This document shows positions 49,214-58,958 of a stretch of 64,000 nucleotides of DNA, one piece after another. A program made the position numbers and the translations under genes. The notes beneath the pieces were generated by a model. The model saw only the letters and a program-made list of their open reading frames with translations, was not told where the DNA came from and searched no databases. The stretch is taken from assembly GCA_016124615.1 (NCBI GenBank), contig WGNF01000002.1:124001-188000 (forward strand), given 5' to 3'. How positions within the stretch are numbered: position 1 is the first letter of the stretch; each line of letters starts with the position of its first letter. The stretch comes from Paracoccaceae bacterium. GTDB lineage: Bacteria > Pseudomonadota > Alphaproteobacteria > Rhodobacterales > Rhodobacteraceae.

Positions 49214-50770
49214 TCAGGCGGTCTGCCGTTTCGCGTCGGCGTGGGGCTTCGGTTGGGCGGCGAGAACTGCCAGAACCGGCGTGAAGCCGATCAGCGAGGC
49301 GCCGCCCGGCAGCGGCGTGAACCGGCACGACAGAAGCCGACCATCCAGCAGGCGCGCCTCGCCCGTCCACGGCAGGCGCCCGTCGGAATGCACGACGAAG
49401 GCACGCGCGGCGGCCCAGATCGGCCCCGGCGCGGCACCAGCCTGCCAACCGCTCGCCGCCGCGGCGATGTCGATGGGTTCGCCGCCCCACATCCGGTCGT
49501 AGGCCGCATTGGTCAGCACCACGCGCCCGGCCGGGGAAAACACCGCAATCGCCTCGTCCAGCGTGTCGACGACCGCGTGGCCGGTTTCCATATCGGCCCG
49601 GAACCGGCGGGTCAGCGTCATTTCGGCGCTGATGTCGTCAAAGAGCAGCGCCACCGCCCCATCCGGATGCGGGCGCCCGATCACCCGGTAGGTCTGGCCA
49701 TTCGGCAGCGACCAGGTTTCCTCGTACTGACCCGACGCCGCCGCCTGTTCCAGCGCCATCATTTCGTTGCGCCAGCCTTTGTAGTCTTTCGGTTCGGGGA
49801 TCATCTGCGCCTCGCGCATCGCGTCGAGCATCGCGAACATCGTGGGCCGCGTCGACAGAAACTCTGGCGCAAGCCCGGTCAGGTCGATCAGCGCGGGATT
49901 GAACAGCGCAAGCTGGCGTTGCCGGTCGAAGATCGCGAGCCCGGTGGCAAGATGGGCAAAAGTCTTGGTCAGCGTCTGCAGAAAGCTGCGCAGCGAGGTT
50001 TCAGCCTCTACCGCGGCATCGGCGGGCAGAGCAAAGACGACGTCTTCGGTTCCCTGGGGAAAACCTTGCAGGTCGAACCAGCGCGGCACCGCGGCATTCG
50101 GTAAAGACAGCGAGGCGCGACGTCTGGTGGAGGTCCAGCCGGTTTCGACCTCTGGAAACAGGGGCGGCAGCGGCCAGGGCAGCGTATCGCTGCCGACGAT
50201 CCGCTGCGAGGCAAGGTCCAGATAGGCGCGATTGGCCCAGACCACGGCGCCTGTCGGATCCTGCCGCCATGCCGGAAACGGGGCGCGGTCCATCGTGCCG
50301 CGAAGGGCCTCGATCTCTTCCTCCATCGCGCGATGGCTCAAGGCGTCGCCTGCGGGGCGGTCGAGGTCGCCGCCGGGTGCGCGCAGCATGATCCGGGCCA
50401 ACCCGCCGCGCCATTCCGCCCGCAGCGTCATCGGCTGCGCGCCGCCCGAGGACAGGGTAATCCGCCCGACATCCTGAAGCCGGGCGAACTTTTCCTCGAA
50501 TCCCGGAAAGTGCGGCGAGAGGAAGGCGAGCAGCCGAGCCCAGGCATCGCCGGGCGCCGAACTGACCGCCAGCAACGCGCGCGCCTCTTCGCTGGCATCG
50601 ACCAATTCGGTCTGGTCGAACAGAAAAACGCAGGAGGCGCCGAAGTCTGTGAAGATGCTCTTGCGGCCGCGCCGCATCAGGGCGGTTCCACCAACAGACA
50701 ATCCGATCAACGCAATCAAGGAGGCGCTGACGGACGAGCCGACAATTGTCAGCACGTGCATCCAGGTCAT
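49214..50770 (-). CDS. Membrane-anchored multi-PAS domain protein without recognisable kinase or GGDEF domain
   Basis: N-terminal TM; repeated PAS-like segments (MDRAPFPAWRQDPTGAVVWANRAYLDL, LATGLAIFDRQRQLALFNPALIDLTGL, LDEAIAVFSPAGRVVLTNAAYDRMWG); no HisKA/HATPase motifs before stop. Confidence 0.8.
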   Translation of the reverse strand: MTWMHVLTIVGSSVSASLIALIGLSVGGTALMRRGRKSIFTDFGASCVFLFDQTELVDASEEARALLAVSSAPGDAWARLLAFLSPHFPGFEEKFARLQDVGRITLSSGGAQPMTLRAEWRGGLARIMLRAPGGDLDRPAGDALSHRAMEEEIEALRGTMDRAPFPAWRQDPTGAVVWANRAYLDLASQRIVGSDTLPWPLPPLFPEVETGWTSTRRRASLSLPNAAVPRWFDLQGFPQGTEDVVFALPADAAVEAETSLRSFLQTLTKTFAHLATGLAIFDRQRQLALFNPALIDLTGLAPEFLSTRPTMFAMLDAMREAQMIPEPKDYKGWRNEMMALEQAAASGQYEETWSLPNGQTYRVIGRPHPDGAVALLFDDISAEMTLTRRFRADMETGHAVVDTLDEAIAVFSPAGRVVLTNAAYDRMWGGEPIDIAAAASGWQAGAAPGPIWAAARAFVVHSDGRLPWTGEARLLDGRLLSCRFTPLPGGASLIGFTPVLAVLAAQPKPHADAKRQTA

Positions 50771-50812
50771 CACTGTTCCCCAACCGGACCCTGAATGGGC
50801 CTCTGTCAATTA

Positions 50813-50843
50813 AACCTTTCGTTGAATTAGTTAACGAAAGGTT
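50813..50843. repeat. 11-bp inverted repeat AACCTTTCGTT-N9-AACGAAAGGTT in the regB/PAS-gene intergenic region
   Basis: Arms 50813-50823 and 50833-50843 are perfect reverse complements. Confidence 0.85.
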
Positions 50844-50845
50844 AA
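50830..50845 (-). promoter_or_regulatory. Candidate CtrA-binding box (TTAA-N7-TTAAC) upstream of the PAS protein gene
   Basis: Minus strand reads TTAACCTTTCGTTAAC. Confidence 0.6.
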
Positions 50846-50869
50846 TTCAGGGTGCCGTAACGTGAAGCA

Positions 50870-52261
50870 TCAGGCGAGGATGGGTTTGTTCTCGCCCAAA
50901 GCGGCCGGGGCCTGTGCCTCGATCCGGTCGCGGGGCCAGATCACCTCGACGATCGCGCCGCATCGTTCCGGGTCCGCGACCGAAGACGCGTGTGGTTCCA
51001 ACGCGTTGGCAAAGCTCAGATCGGCCCCCGAGCGTTCCAGCAGAGTCTTGGCGATGAACAGGCCCAGGCCCATCCCCTCATACTCCGGCCGCTCGGCGCT
51101 GGCCTGCGCGGCTGGCCTTGCCCGCACGAAGGGATCGCCGATCCGGCCGAGGATGCCGGGGGGGTAGCCGGTGCCATCGTCCACGATCCTCACTGCGACC
51201 TCTGTCGCCGTCCAGACCGCGTCGACCCAGACATTGCCACGGGCAAAATCGACGGCATTCTGAAGAAGGTTGCGCAGGCCGTGGATGATTTCGGGGCGGC
51301 GCTGCACATTCGGCGGCCGATCCTCGCTCCCGCGGGCCGGATGCAGTGCGATGTGGATGGTCTTTCCGCGGTTCATGTGCGGCTCTGCGGCCTCGCGAAT
51401 GACGGCCTCCAGAGGCGCCTGATGCAGATGCAGGTCATCCTTACCGGCCCGCCCCATCGAGCGCAGGATATCGCGGCAGCGGTCGGCCTGATCGCGGATC
51501 AGCTGGGCGTCTTCGGCCAACACCGGCCAATCGGCCAGTTCGTCCATCAACTCGGTGCTGACCAGCTTGATGGTGGCCAGCGGCGTGCCAAGCTCATGCG
51601 CCGCCGCCGCCACCACGCCGCCTAGGTCGGTCAGCTTCTGTTCCCGCGCCAGCGCCATCTGGGTCGCCAGCAGCGCATCCGACATCGAGCGGATTTCCGA
51701 TGCGACCCGGCGGGAATAGAGGCCGAGGAAGGCGATCCCGATCACGATGGCAAGCCAAAAACCGAAGCTGAGCGTTGCGGGCACCGTCAGCACCGACCCA
51801 TCGGCCATCCGCAACGGCAGGCGGAACAGCGCCAGCACGGTCATCAGCGCGATCGCGGCGGCGCCAAGGAACAGGGTCGTGCGCAGTTGCAGCGCGGTTG
51901 CCGAAATTGTGACCGGCGCAAGGATCAGCAAGGCGAACGGATTGTCGATCCCGCCAGTGAGGTAAAGCAGGAACGCAAGCTGCGAAATGTCGAACAACAG
52001 CGTCAGCAGCGCCTCGGTTTCCGACAGGCGCTTGTTGCCCGGCAGGATCGCCATCGCGACAAGGTTCGCGCTGGTCGCGGCGCCTACGGCCATGAAACAC
52101 AGGCCCAATTCAAGCTGGAACCCATAGACGAATTCCGCGACAAGAATCGCCGAGACCTGCCCGACGACCGCCATCCAGCGCAAGAACACCAGCGTGCGCA
52201 TCCGGACCCAGTCGCTGCGGGTGTCTCGGCCGGGAAATCCAAAGGGGGCGAAAGCTGTCAC
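50870..52261 (-). CDS. regB: Redox sensor histidine kinase RegB/PrrB
   Basis: Six-TM N-terminus with ILAPVTISATALQ; AAAHELGTPLATIKLVSTELMDEL H-box; DRCRDILRSMG redox-Cys region. Confidence 0.95.
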   Translation of the reverse strand: MTAFAPFGFPGRDTRSDWVRMRTLVFLRWMAVVGQVSAILVAEFVYGFQLELGLCFMAVGAATSANLVAMAILPGNKRLSETEALLTLLFDISQLAFLLYLTGGIDNPFALLILAPVTISATALQLRTTLFLGAAAIALMTVLALFRLPLRMADGSVLTVPATLSFGFWLAIVIGIAFLGLYSRRVASEIRSMSDALLATQMALAREQKLTDLGGVVAAAAHELGTPLATIKLVSTELMDELADWPVLAEDAQLIRDQADRCRDILRSMGRAGKDDLHLHQAPLEAVIREAAEPHMNRGKTIHIALHPARGSEDRPPNVQRRPEIIHGLRNLLQNAVDFARGNVWVDAVWTATEVAVRIVDDGTGYPPGILGRIGDPFVRARPAAQASAERPEYEGMGLGLFIAKTLLERSGADLSFANALEPHASSVADPERCGAIVEVIWPRDRIEAQAPAALGENKPILA

Positions 52262-52352
52262 GTGGGTGGCTCCGGGGGGCAGAGTGTCTCATTGTTAGTT
52301 GGCGCCGGATCGGGGATCAATGCGGCGCGCGAAAATCGAGGAGACCAGGCCC

Positions 52353-52982
52353 ATGACCCGCATCTACGCTGGCACAGCAGCCGTATTCATCGCCGCCCTG
52401 TTGGGTGGGTTGTTCTATTTCGTCGTGATCGGAAAATCCAACGATCCCTATGCCGCCTGCCGGAATGGCCAGATTGCCACCGGTTCGGGTTCGATCGGCG
52501 GGCCGTTCACGCTGGTGAACGAAGACGGCAAGACGGTGACGGACGCGGACGTGATCACGAAACCGACATTGATCTATTTCGGTTATACCTTCTGCCCGGA
52601 CCTCTGCCCGGTCGACAATGCCCGCAACGCCGAGGCGACCGACATTCTGGCAAAGAAGGGTTACGACGTGACGCCGGTGTTCATTTCCTTCGACACCAAG
52701 CGCGACACGCCAGAGACCCTGCGCCAATTCACCGAGAACCTTTCGCCGAAAATGATCGGTCTTACCGGCACGGCCGAGCAGGTCAAAGCGGCGGCGAAAG
52801 AGTTCCGCGTCTATTACAAGGTGCAGGATCCGACGCAGCAGAATTACCTGTTCGACCACTCGACCTTTACCTACCTGATGATGCCGAAAACCGGCTTTGT
52901 CGACTTCTTCCGGCGTGACGTGACGCCCGAGCAGATGGCGGACCGCGTCGCTTGTTTTGTCGACGCCTCCCGCCACATTTGA
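52353..52982 (+). CDS. senC: SCO1/SenC/PrrC family protein
   Basis: LIYFGYTFCPDLCPVDNARNAEATDIL CxxxC; regB/regA context. Confidence 0.94.
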   Translation: MTRIYAGTAAVFIAALLGGLFYFVVIGKSNDPYAACRNGQIATGSGSIGGPFTLVNEDGKTVTDADVITKPTLIYFGYTFCPDLCPVDNARNAEATDILAKKGYDVTPVFISFDTKRDTPETLRQFTENLSPKMIGLTGTAEQVKAAAKEFRVYYKVQDPTQQNYLFDHSTFTYLMMPKTGFVDFFRRDVTPEQMADRVACFVDASRHI

Positions 52983-53032
52983 CCCCGACGCCGGATCGCC
53001 TTAGAACCGATCTCTAGGGTCGTAATTCGGGG

Positions 53033-53596
53033 ATGGACACGATGTCGGAGGAAGAGCAGCCGAACCTTGGCGAAGACAGGTCTCTGCTGCTTGTCGATGA
53101 CGACGAACCCTTTGTCAGGCGGCTGGCCCGGGCGATGGAAAAGCGCGGGTTCGAGCCCGAGATCGCCGAAAGTGTCGCGGCCGGAAAAGCCATCGCCACG
53201 GCCCGGCCGCCCGCCTATGCGGTGGTCGATCTGCGGCTGGAGGATGGCAACGGCCTCGACGTGGTGGAGACATTGCGCGAACGGCGGCCGGAATGCCGTA
53301 TCGTCGTGCTGACCGGCTATGGCGCGATCGCGACGGCGGTTGCGGCGGTCAAGATCGGTGCCATCGACTATCTGTCGAAGCCGGCCGACGCGAATGACAT
53401 CACCAACGCCCTGCTGGCCCGCAATGAGGCGCTGCCGCCCCCGCCGGAAAATCCGATGTCGGCCGATCGTGTGCGGTGGGAACATATCCAGCGCGTCTAC
53501 GAACTGTGCGAGCGGAACGTCAGCGAAACGGCCCGGCGGCTGAACATGCACCGGCGCACGTTGCAGCGCATTCTGGCGAAGCGCTCGCCCAAATAG
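53033..53596 (+). CDS. regA: Redox response regulator RegA/PrrA
   Basis: RSLLLVDDDEPFVRRLARAMEKRGFEPE; YAVVDLRLEDGNGLDVV; C-terminal NVSETARRLNMHRRTLQRILAKRSP Fis-type HTH. Confidence 0.96.
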   Translation: MDTMSEEEQPNLGEDRSLLLVDDDEPFVRRLARAMEKRGFEPEIAESVAAGKAIATARPPAYAVVDLRLEDGNGLDVVETLRERRPECRIVVLTGYGAIATAVAAVKIGAIDYLSKPADANDITNALLARNEALPPPPENPMSADRVRWEHIQRVYELCERNVSETARRLNMHRRTLQRILAKRSPK

Positions 53597-53634
53597 GCCG
53601 GGCCGGTTTTTGCACTTGCGGCGATTGTGACGGG

Positions 53635-53662
53635 CGACCTTCCGGATTCATTCGGAAGGTCG
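53635..53662 (+). terminator. Hairpin downstream of regA (possible terminator or attenuator)
   Basis: CGACCTTCCG-gattcatt-CGGAAGGTCG, followed by TTCAAACGTTTG. Confidence 0.55.
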
Positions 53663-53674
53663 TTCAAACGTTTG

Positions 53675-53704
53675 TTGCATTCCGAATCGGATTTTCTGTA
53701 TTAT
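53675..53704 (+). promoter_or_regulatory. Candidate hvrA promoter TTGCAT-N18-TATTAT with TCCGAATCGGA palindrome in the spacer
   Basis: TTGCAT 53675-53680, TATTAT 53699-53704, palindrome 53681-53691; hvrA ATG at 53726. Confidence 0.45.
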
Positions 53705-53725
53705 GCTATCCACGCACAACACAGG

Positions 53726-54049
53726 ATGCCCCAAGTGGATATTGATCTTAATACCCTCTCGCTGAAAGAACTCAAGGATTTGCAATCCCAAGTGGCAAAG
53801 GCCATCACCGGGTTCGAAGACCGCAAAAAGCGCGAGGCTCTTGTCGAGCTTGAAGAAGCCGCGAAGCGTCTGGGTTTTTCGCTGTCGGAACTGACCGCCA
53901 CCGCCGTGCCGCGCAAACGCGCCAGCGCTGCGCCGAAATATGCCAATCCGGCGAATAAGTCGGAAACCTGGACGGGCCGTGGCCGCAAGCCGAAATGGAT
54001 GGACGCCGCGCTGAAGGCCGGGAAATCGCCGGACGACCTGCTGATCTGA
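53726..54049 (+). CDS. hvrA: H-NS family nucleoid-associated trans-acting regulator HvrA
   Basis: LSLKELKDLQSQVAKAITGFEDRKKREALVELEEAAKRLGFSLSEL; C-terminal SETWTGRGRKPKWMDAALKAGKSPDDLLI; directly after regA. Confidence 0.9.
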   Translation: MPQVDIDLNTLSLKELKDLQSQVAKAITGFEDRKKREALVELEEAAKRLGFSLSELTATAVPRKRASAAPKYANPANKSETWTGRGRKPKWMDAALKAGKSPDDLLI

Positions 54050-54059
54050 TCCCGGTGTG

Positions 54060-54653
54060 TCAACCGGTTGCGTGAAGCAAGGCGTGGTGCCGGGCGGTAA
54101 AATCCGCCCGCACCTCGACCGGCGGGCGCAGCCGTATTTTCAGACTTGCCACCAGCGCGGCATCCTGCCTGCCGAAAAACCGGTCTGCCTCGGCCTTGGT
54201 GAACCCCGCAATTTCTACCGCCTCCAGCCAGGCTGAAACCTTGTCGGCGGCCTTGATCGCCTTTTTCACCGTTACCGGCAGCACGGCAGGCAAGCCAAAG
54301 CGCAGATGGACCGCCGCCGCCAGCCGCGTGTCCAACTCACCATAGCCCGGCCCCACGGCCGCCTTCACCGGGCTGATCATGTCGCCGATCACGTATTCGG
54401 GCGCATCGTGCAGCAGCGCCGCCAGCCGCCACTTCACCGCAATGCCGGGATTCTGGCGGGCAAAGATTTCCTCGACCAGCAACGAATGTTCAGCCACCGA
54501 ATAGGGCCAGTCGCCCCGCGTCTGGCCATTCCATCGCGCCACGAAAGCTAGGCCGTGGGCGATGTCCTCGATCTCGATATCCATCGGGGTCGGGTCCAGC
54601 AGGTCAAGCCTGCGGCCCGACAGCATCCGTTGCCATGCGCGCGGCTGTTTCAT
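54060..54653 (-). CDS. HD-domain phosphohydrolase (YfbR-like)
   Basis: [45 protein letters not shown]. Confidence 0.88.
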   Translation of the reverse strand: MKQPRAWQRMLSGRRLDLLDPTPMDIEIEDIAHGLAFVARWNGQTRGDWPYSVAEHSLLVEEIFARQNPGIAVKWRLAALLHDAPEYVIGDMISPVKAAVGPGYGELDTRLAAAVHLRFGLPAVLPVTVKKAIKAADKVSAWLEAVEIAGFTKAEADRFFGRQDAALVASLKIRLRPPVEVRADFTARHHALLHATG

Positions 54654-54763
54654 GCGCCCCTCCCGATCCGGGCCAGACCCTAGCCAGTGGGGCCCGCCAT
54701 TGTCGAGAGGCCGCCCGGGTGCTATCTGAGCCGCAAACCGGATTTGTGAAGGAGCGCGGCAGG

Positions 54764-56158
54764 ATGCCGAAGGATTACATCGTCAAGGACATTGCTCTTG
54801 CTGCGTTTGGCCGCAAGGAACTGGACATTGCGGAAACCGAAATGCCGGGCCTGATGGCGCTGCGCGAGGAATTCGGCACCTCGAAGCCGCTGAAAGGCGC
54901 GCGCATCGCAGGCTCGCTGCACATGACGATCCAGACCGCGGTGCTGATCGAAACGCTGAAGGTGCTGGGCGCGGATGTGCGCTGGGCCTCGTGCAACATC
55001 TTCTCGACGCAGGACCATGCCGCGGCAGCGATCGCGGAAGGCGGCACCCCGGTCTTTGCCATCAAGGGCGAAACGCTGGAGGATTACTGGACCTATACCG
55101 ACCAGATCTTCCGCTTCCCCGAAGGCACCTGCAACATGATCCTCGACGACGGCGGGGATGCCACGCTTTACATCCTGATGGGCGCGCGGGTCGAGGCGGG
55201 TGAAACCGACCTGATCGCGGTGCCGACCTCGGATGAAGAGGTTTGCCTGTTCAACCAGATCAAGAAGCGCATGGCCGAAACCCCCGGCTGGTTCACCCAG
55301 CAGCGTGCGGCAATCAAGGGCGTCAGCGAGGAAACCACCACCGGCGTGCACCGGCTTTACGAGCTGCACAAGAAGGGCCAGTTGCCCTTCCCGGCGATCA
55401 ACGTGAACGACTCCGTCACCAAGTCGAAATTCGACAACAAGTATGGCTGCAAGGAATCGCTGGTCGACGGCATCCGCCGCGCCACCGACACGATGATGGC
55501 CGGCAAGGTCGCCGTGGTCTGTGGCTATGGCGACGTTGGCAAGGGCTCTGCCGCCTCGCTGCGCGGCGCGGGCGCCCGCGTGAAGGTGACCGAAGTCGAC
55601 CCGATCTGCGCGCTGCAGGCGGCGATGGACGGCTATGAGGTGACGCTGCTGGAGGATGAGGTCGCCACCGCCGACATCTTCATCACCACCACCGGCAACA
55701 AGGACGTGATCCGCATCGAGCATATCCGCGAGATGAAGGACATGGCGATCGTCGGCAACATCGGCCATTTCGACAACGAGATTCAGGTCGCCGCGCTGAA
55801 GAACCACAAATGGACCAACATCAAGGATCAGGTGGATATGATCACGATGCCCTCGGGCGCGCGGATCATCCTGTTGTCCGAGGGGCGTCTGTTGAACCTT
55901 GGCAACGCCACCGGGCACCCCAGCTTCGTGATGTCGGCCAGCTTCTCCAACCAGGTGCTGGCGCAGATCGAACTGTGGACCCGCGGCAGCGAATATCAGC
56001 CCGGTGTCTACATCCTGCCCAAGCATCTGGATGAGAAGGTGGCCCGCCTGCACCTGAAACGGATCGGCGCCAAGCTGACCGTGCTGAAGGCCGAACAGGC
56101 CGCCTATATCGGCGTTCCGGCGGAAGGCCCGTTCAAGCCCGACCACTACCGCTACTAG
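54764..56158 (+). CDS. ahcY: Adenosylhomocysteinase
   Basis: [60 protein letters not shown]. Confidence 0.97.
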   Translation: MPKDYIVKDIALAAFGRKELDIAETEMPGLMALREEFGTSKPLKGARIAGSLHMTIQTAVLIETLKVLGADVRWASCNIFSTQDHAAAAIAEGGTPVFAIKGETLEDYWTYTDQIFRFPEGTCNMILDDGGDATLYILMGARVEAGETDLIAVPTSDEEVCLFNQIKKRMAETPGWFTQQRAAIKGVSEETTTGVHRLYELHKKGQLPFPAINVNDSVTKSKFDNKYGCKESLVDGIRRATDTMMAGKVAVVCGYGDVGKGSAASLRGAGARVKVTEVDPICALQAAMDGYEVTLLEDEVATADIFITTTGNKDVIRIEHIREMKDMAIVGNIGHFDNEIQVAALKNHKWTNIKDQVDMITMPSGARIILLSEGRLLNLGNATGHPSFVMSASFSNQVLAQIELWTRGSEYQPGVYILPKHLDEKVARLHLKRIGAKLTVLKAEQAAYIGVPAEGPFKPDHYRY

Positions 56159-56162
56159 GCGA

Positions 56163-57974
56163 TCAGCCCGGCGGCCTTCGGAACCCGAGGGCCGTCGCGG
56201 GGTCGAGCGGCAGGCGTTCAGACAGGCCCCATGTCGCGAAAAGCGCCTCCCATGCCGAGAAATCGGGGAAGGTGTCGGCCAGCAGGCGACCGATCAGCAT
56301 TACCTGACGCGGCGGCGTATCCCCGGCGGCGGCTTGCAGTGCGGCGGGAGTGATGATGGCATCGTCGATCATCAGCGTATCGAACCGCCCCGCGCCCAGA
56401 AACGCCGCGAGCGTGCCCTGCACCGGCCTGTCGACCAGCCGCAAGCGGGCGCCCGCCTGAATGCCGTTGCGCGCCCAGACGCGGCGCAGCACCGCAAGGC
56501 GACCCGCCTCAGCCTCCTGCGCCGTGATCTCCAGATCCGGGCGCGCGCGCGACAGGAACCCTGACAGGAACCCGCAGCCCGCCCCAAGCTCGGCGACGCG
56601 CGCACCTTGCGGCAGGAACCGGGGCAGGTTGCGCGCGAGATTGCGACCGAACTTGCCGTCACGCATCAAGAGCAGCGCGACCGGCGTGAACAGCCGCGGG
56701 TCGCCCGGCAGCTCGATCTCGCGGTTGGTGAACCATTCAGTTGGCGGCTCGGCCGACATGTCGACCGTATCGCGGACGTACATATCCACCGGCGCCAGCA
56801 CCCGATCCGCCGCGGGCTTGGCCAGCTCTTCCTTGCGCTTGCCGCTGACGCGCTTTTCCACATCGGACATCATCGCGGCGATCTTGTCCTTGTCGCGGGC
56901 CTGCGGCGGCTTGGCTTCCACCTGCGTGATCGGAATGGCGCTGGCGGCCTTCAACCCGTCGACAAAGGCGGCATAGTCATCGGTGCCCTTGAAATCCGCC
57001 AGCCGCGCCTCGGCCCGGTCCAGCGCGGCGAAGTGCAGGCGGTTCAGCACCGGGTCCAGCAGCAGCGCGTTGAAGATGCGGCTGCGCTCGGCGTGGTAGC
57101 GCAGCATGGTGTCGTCGCGCACCTCGTTGCGGTCCTGCAGGGCCCAGTAGTCGGTGTTGTACTTGTCTTTCTTGAAGTTCACGTTGCCGCGGAACTTGCG
57201 GATCGCGTAGCTGTCGATCGACTTCACCGCGTAATGGTTCATCTGCACCCAGTCGTAACCGATGGTGCGCACGATCGAGCGCCAGCCGCGAAACTTGAAG
57301 TAATCCTCCATCGGCCGACCCGCGCCGTTCAGCCATTTGATCGTGTGCGGCCATTCGGTATCCAGCCATCGGTTCTTGATCTTGGGCCGGTGGATGCCAA
57401 GCTTCCAGTGATCGGGATCGAACTGGAACAGCGTCTTGACGCCCCAGCCCTTGTTCCACATCGGCGGCGCGGCGTAGAGGTACTGCTCGGTCACCGGATC
57501 GCGCGACCAGTGATGCACGCCACCCGAGCCGAAGATTCGCCAGGTGATGACGATGCCGTTCGCCCCCTGCGCCTTGGTCGCGGCGATCAGGTCATCCAGC
57601 GTGCCATCGCCATACTTGATCGACACGAACTCATCCGCGTCGAAGACCAGCAACCAGTCGCTTTCTGCCACCAGCGGCTCTTCCTGCCCGTAGTTCAGCG
57701 CCGAGGGCTGCGGCCGTTGCCCTTCGGGAATGCGGTTCTCGCGGTGCCAGGCCAGCCCCAGCGCCTCCAGCCGTTGCAACATCGCGTCGGTGCCATCCGA
57801 ACAGTCGTTTGTATAAACCAGGATGTCGGTAAACCCGACCGCCAGATGATGCGCGACCCATTCAAGGACGTAGGGCCCTTCGTCCTTCATCATCGACAGC
57901 GCCATGATGCGGCCATGCGGGCTGACCCGTTTCGTCAGCCCGGTCGGGTTCTCCACCTTGGGCTTTTGCCCCAT
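56163..57974 (-). CDS. GT2/GT92-like glycosyltransferase fused to a C-terminal SAM-methyltransferase-like domain
   Basis: MALSMMKDEGPYVLEWVAHHLAVGFTDILVYTNDCSDGTD; LLVFDADEFVSI; C-terminal ARVAELGAGCGFLSGFLSRARPDLEITAQEAE. Confidence 0.82.
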   Translation of the reverse strand: MGQKPKVENPTGLTKRVSPHGRIMALSMMKDEGPYVLEWVAHHLAVGFTDILVYTNDCSDGTDAMLQRLEALGLAWHRENRIPEGQRPQPSALNYGQEEPLVAESDWLLVFDADEFVSIKYGDGTLDDLIAATKAQGANGIVITWRIFGSGGVHHWSRDPVTEQYLYAAPPMWNKGWGVKTLFQFDPDHWKLGIHRPKIKNRWLDTEWPHTIKWLNGAGRPMEDYFKFRGWRSIVRTIGYDWVQMNHYAVKSIDSYAIRKFRGNVNFKKDKYNTDYWALQDRNEVRDDTMLRYHAERSRIFNALLLDPVLNRLHFAALDRAEARLADFKGTDDYAAFVDGLKAASAIPITQVEAKPPQARDKDKIAAMMSDVEKRVSGKRKEELAKPAADRVLAPVDMYVRDTVDMSAEPPTEWFTNREIELPGDPRLFTPVALLLMRDGKFGRNLARNLPRFLPQGARVAELGAGCGFLSGFLSRARPDLEITAQEAEAGRLAVLRRVWARNGIQAGARLRLVDRPVQGTLAAFLGAGRFDTLMIDDAIITPAALQAAAGDTPPRQVMLIGRLLADTFPDFSAWEALFATWGLSERLPLDPATALGFRRPPG

Positions 57975-58133
57975 CGTCCACCCCGTCCCTGCCCGATGCA
58001 ACAGTCGCCAAAAACCCCCGCGCGGGCCGTTGCTGCGCTTTGCCGGAGTGCGAAAGAGTGATAAGACATCAAATGGATAAAGACAAAAATAATTCCCGCC
58101 GGGCATCGTCCCGTCGGGGAACAAGAGGCAGTG

Positions 58134-58949
58134 ATGGCACCACCCGTTCGCAGACCGGTCGCATCCCTTTGGATTGGACCGAAGCTCCAGTACCTCAATC
58201 AGTTGTGCCTGCTCAGCCATGTGCGGCAGGGTCATCCGACCACGCTTTATTGCACCGATACCGTGTCGAACGTGCCCGAGGGTGTGATCGTCCGCCCCGC
58301 GACCGAAATCATGGATATCGACATGGGCATCGTGGAACAGACCAGCGCGTCTTTCCTGTCGAACGTGTTCCGCTACAAGATGATCCAGAAGACCGACGCG
58401 GTGTGGATCGACTGCGACGCCTTCTGCCACCGCCCCTTCCCGGACGAGATGCAGAACATCTACGCCGGCCACGGCTTTCGCGGCGCGTTGAACTGCGGGG
58501 TGGTCTACATCCCGCGCGATGGCGAGTTGATCCGGCAGCTGCTGGACTACTACGAAAACCTGCCCGACGCGCCCGCCTGGTTCAACAAGCAGCAGCGCAA
58601 GCGGCTGGAAAAGCAGGATAGCCACCTGCCCCACGCCGTGCGCATCTACAACGCTGAACGCACGGCCTTCGGCCCGCAGGCCTTCACATGGTTCGCCCAG
58701 CAGACCGGCGATTATGACAAGGCGTTGTCGCCCGATTACCTTTACCCGGTGCCGTTCCAGCTGAACGACATCTTCTACGACCCCTATGGCCGGGTAGAGG
58801 GGCACTTTACCGACAACACCCTTTCGGTTCACCTTTACACCAACGGCACCAAGCCGTGGTGGCGCAAGAACCCGCCGCTGGAAAACTCCTATGCCTGGCG
58901 GATGTGCAAAGAGGTCGGCGTTGATCCCGCGGCCGCCCTCGAAGACTAG
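58134..58949 (+). CDS. Glycosyltransferase-like protein with DxD-type motif
   Basis: SLWIGPKLQYLNQLCLLSHVRQGHPTTLYCTD; AVWIDCDAFCHRPFPDEMQ; GALNCGVVYIPRDG. Confidence 0.75.
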   Translation: MAPPVRRPVASLWIGPKLQYLNQLCLLSHVRQGHPTTLYCTDTVSNVPEGVIVRPATEIMDIDMGIVEQTSASFLSNVFRYKMIQKTDAVWIDCDAFCHRPFPDEMQNIYAGHGFRGALNCGVVYIPRDGELIRQLLDYYENLPDAPAWFNKQQRKRLEKQDSHLPHAVRIYNAERTAFGPQAFTWFAQQTGDYDKALSPDYLYPVPFQLNDIFYDPYGRVEGHFTDNTLSVHLYTNGTKPWWRKNPPLENSYAWRMCKEVGVDPAAALED

Positions 58950-58958
58950 GCGGCAGTA

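Noticed and set aside
54654-54763. Possible SAH riboswitch upstream of ahcY
   Set aside because: GGAGCGCGGCAGG resembles part of the consensus but abuts the start codon, and I could not build the conserved pseudoknot or second conserved segment; covariance search needed.
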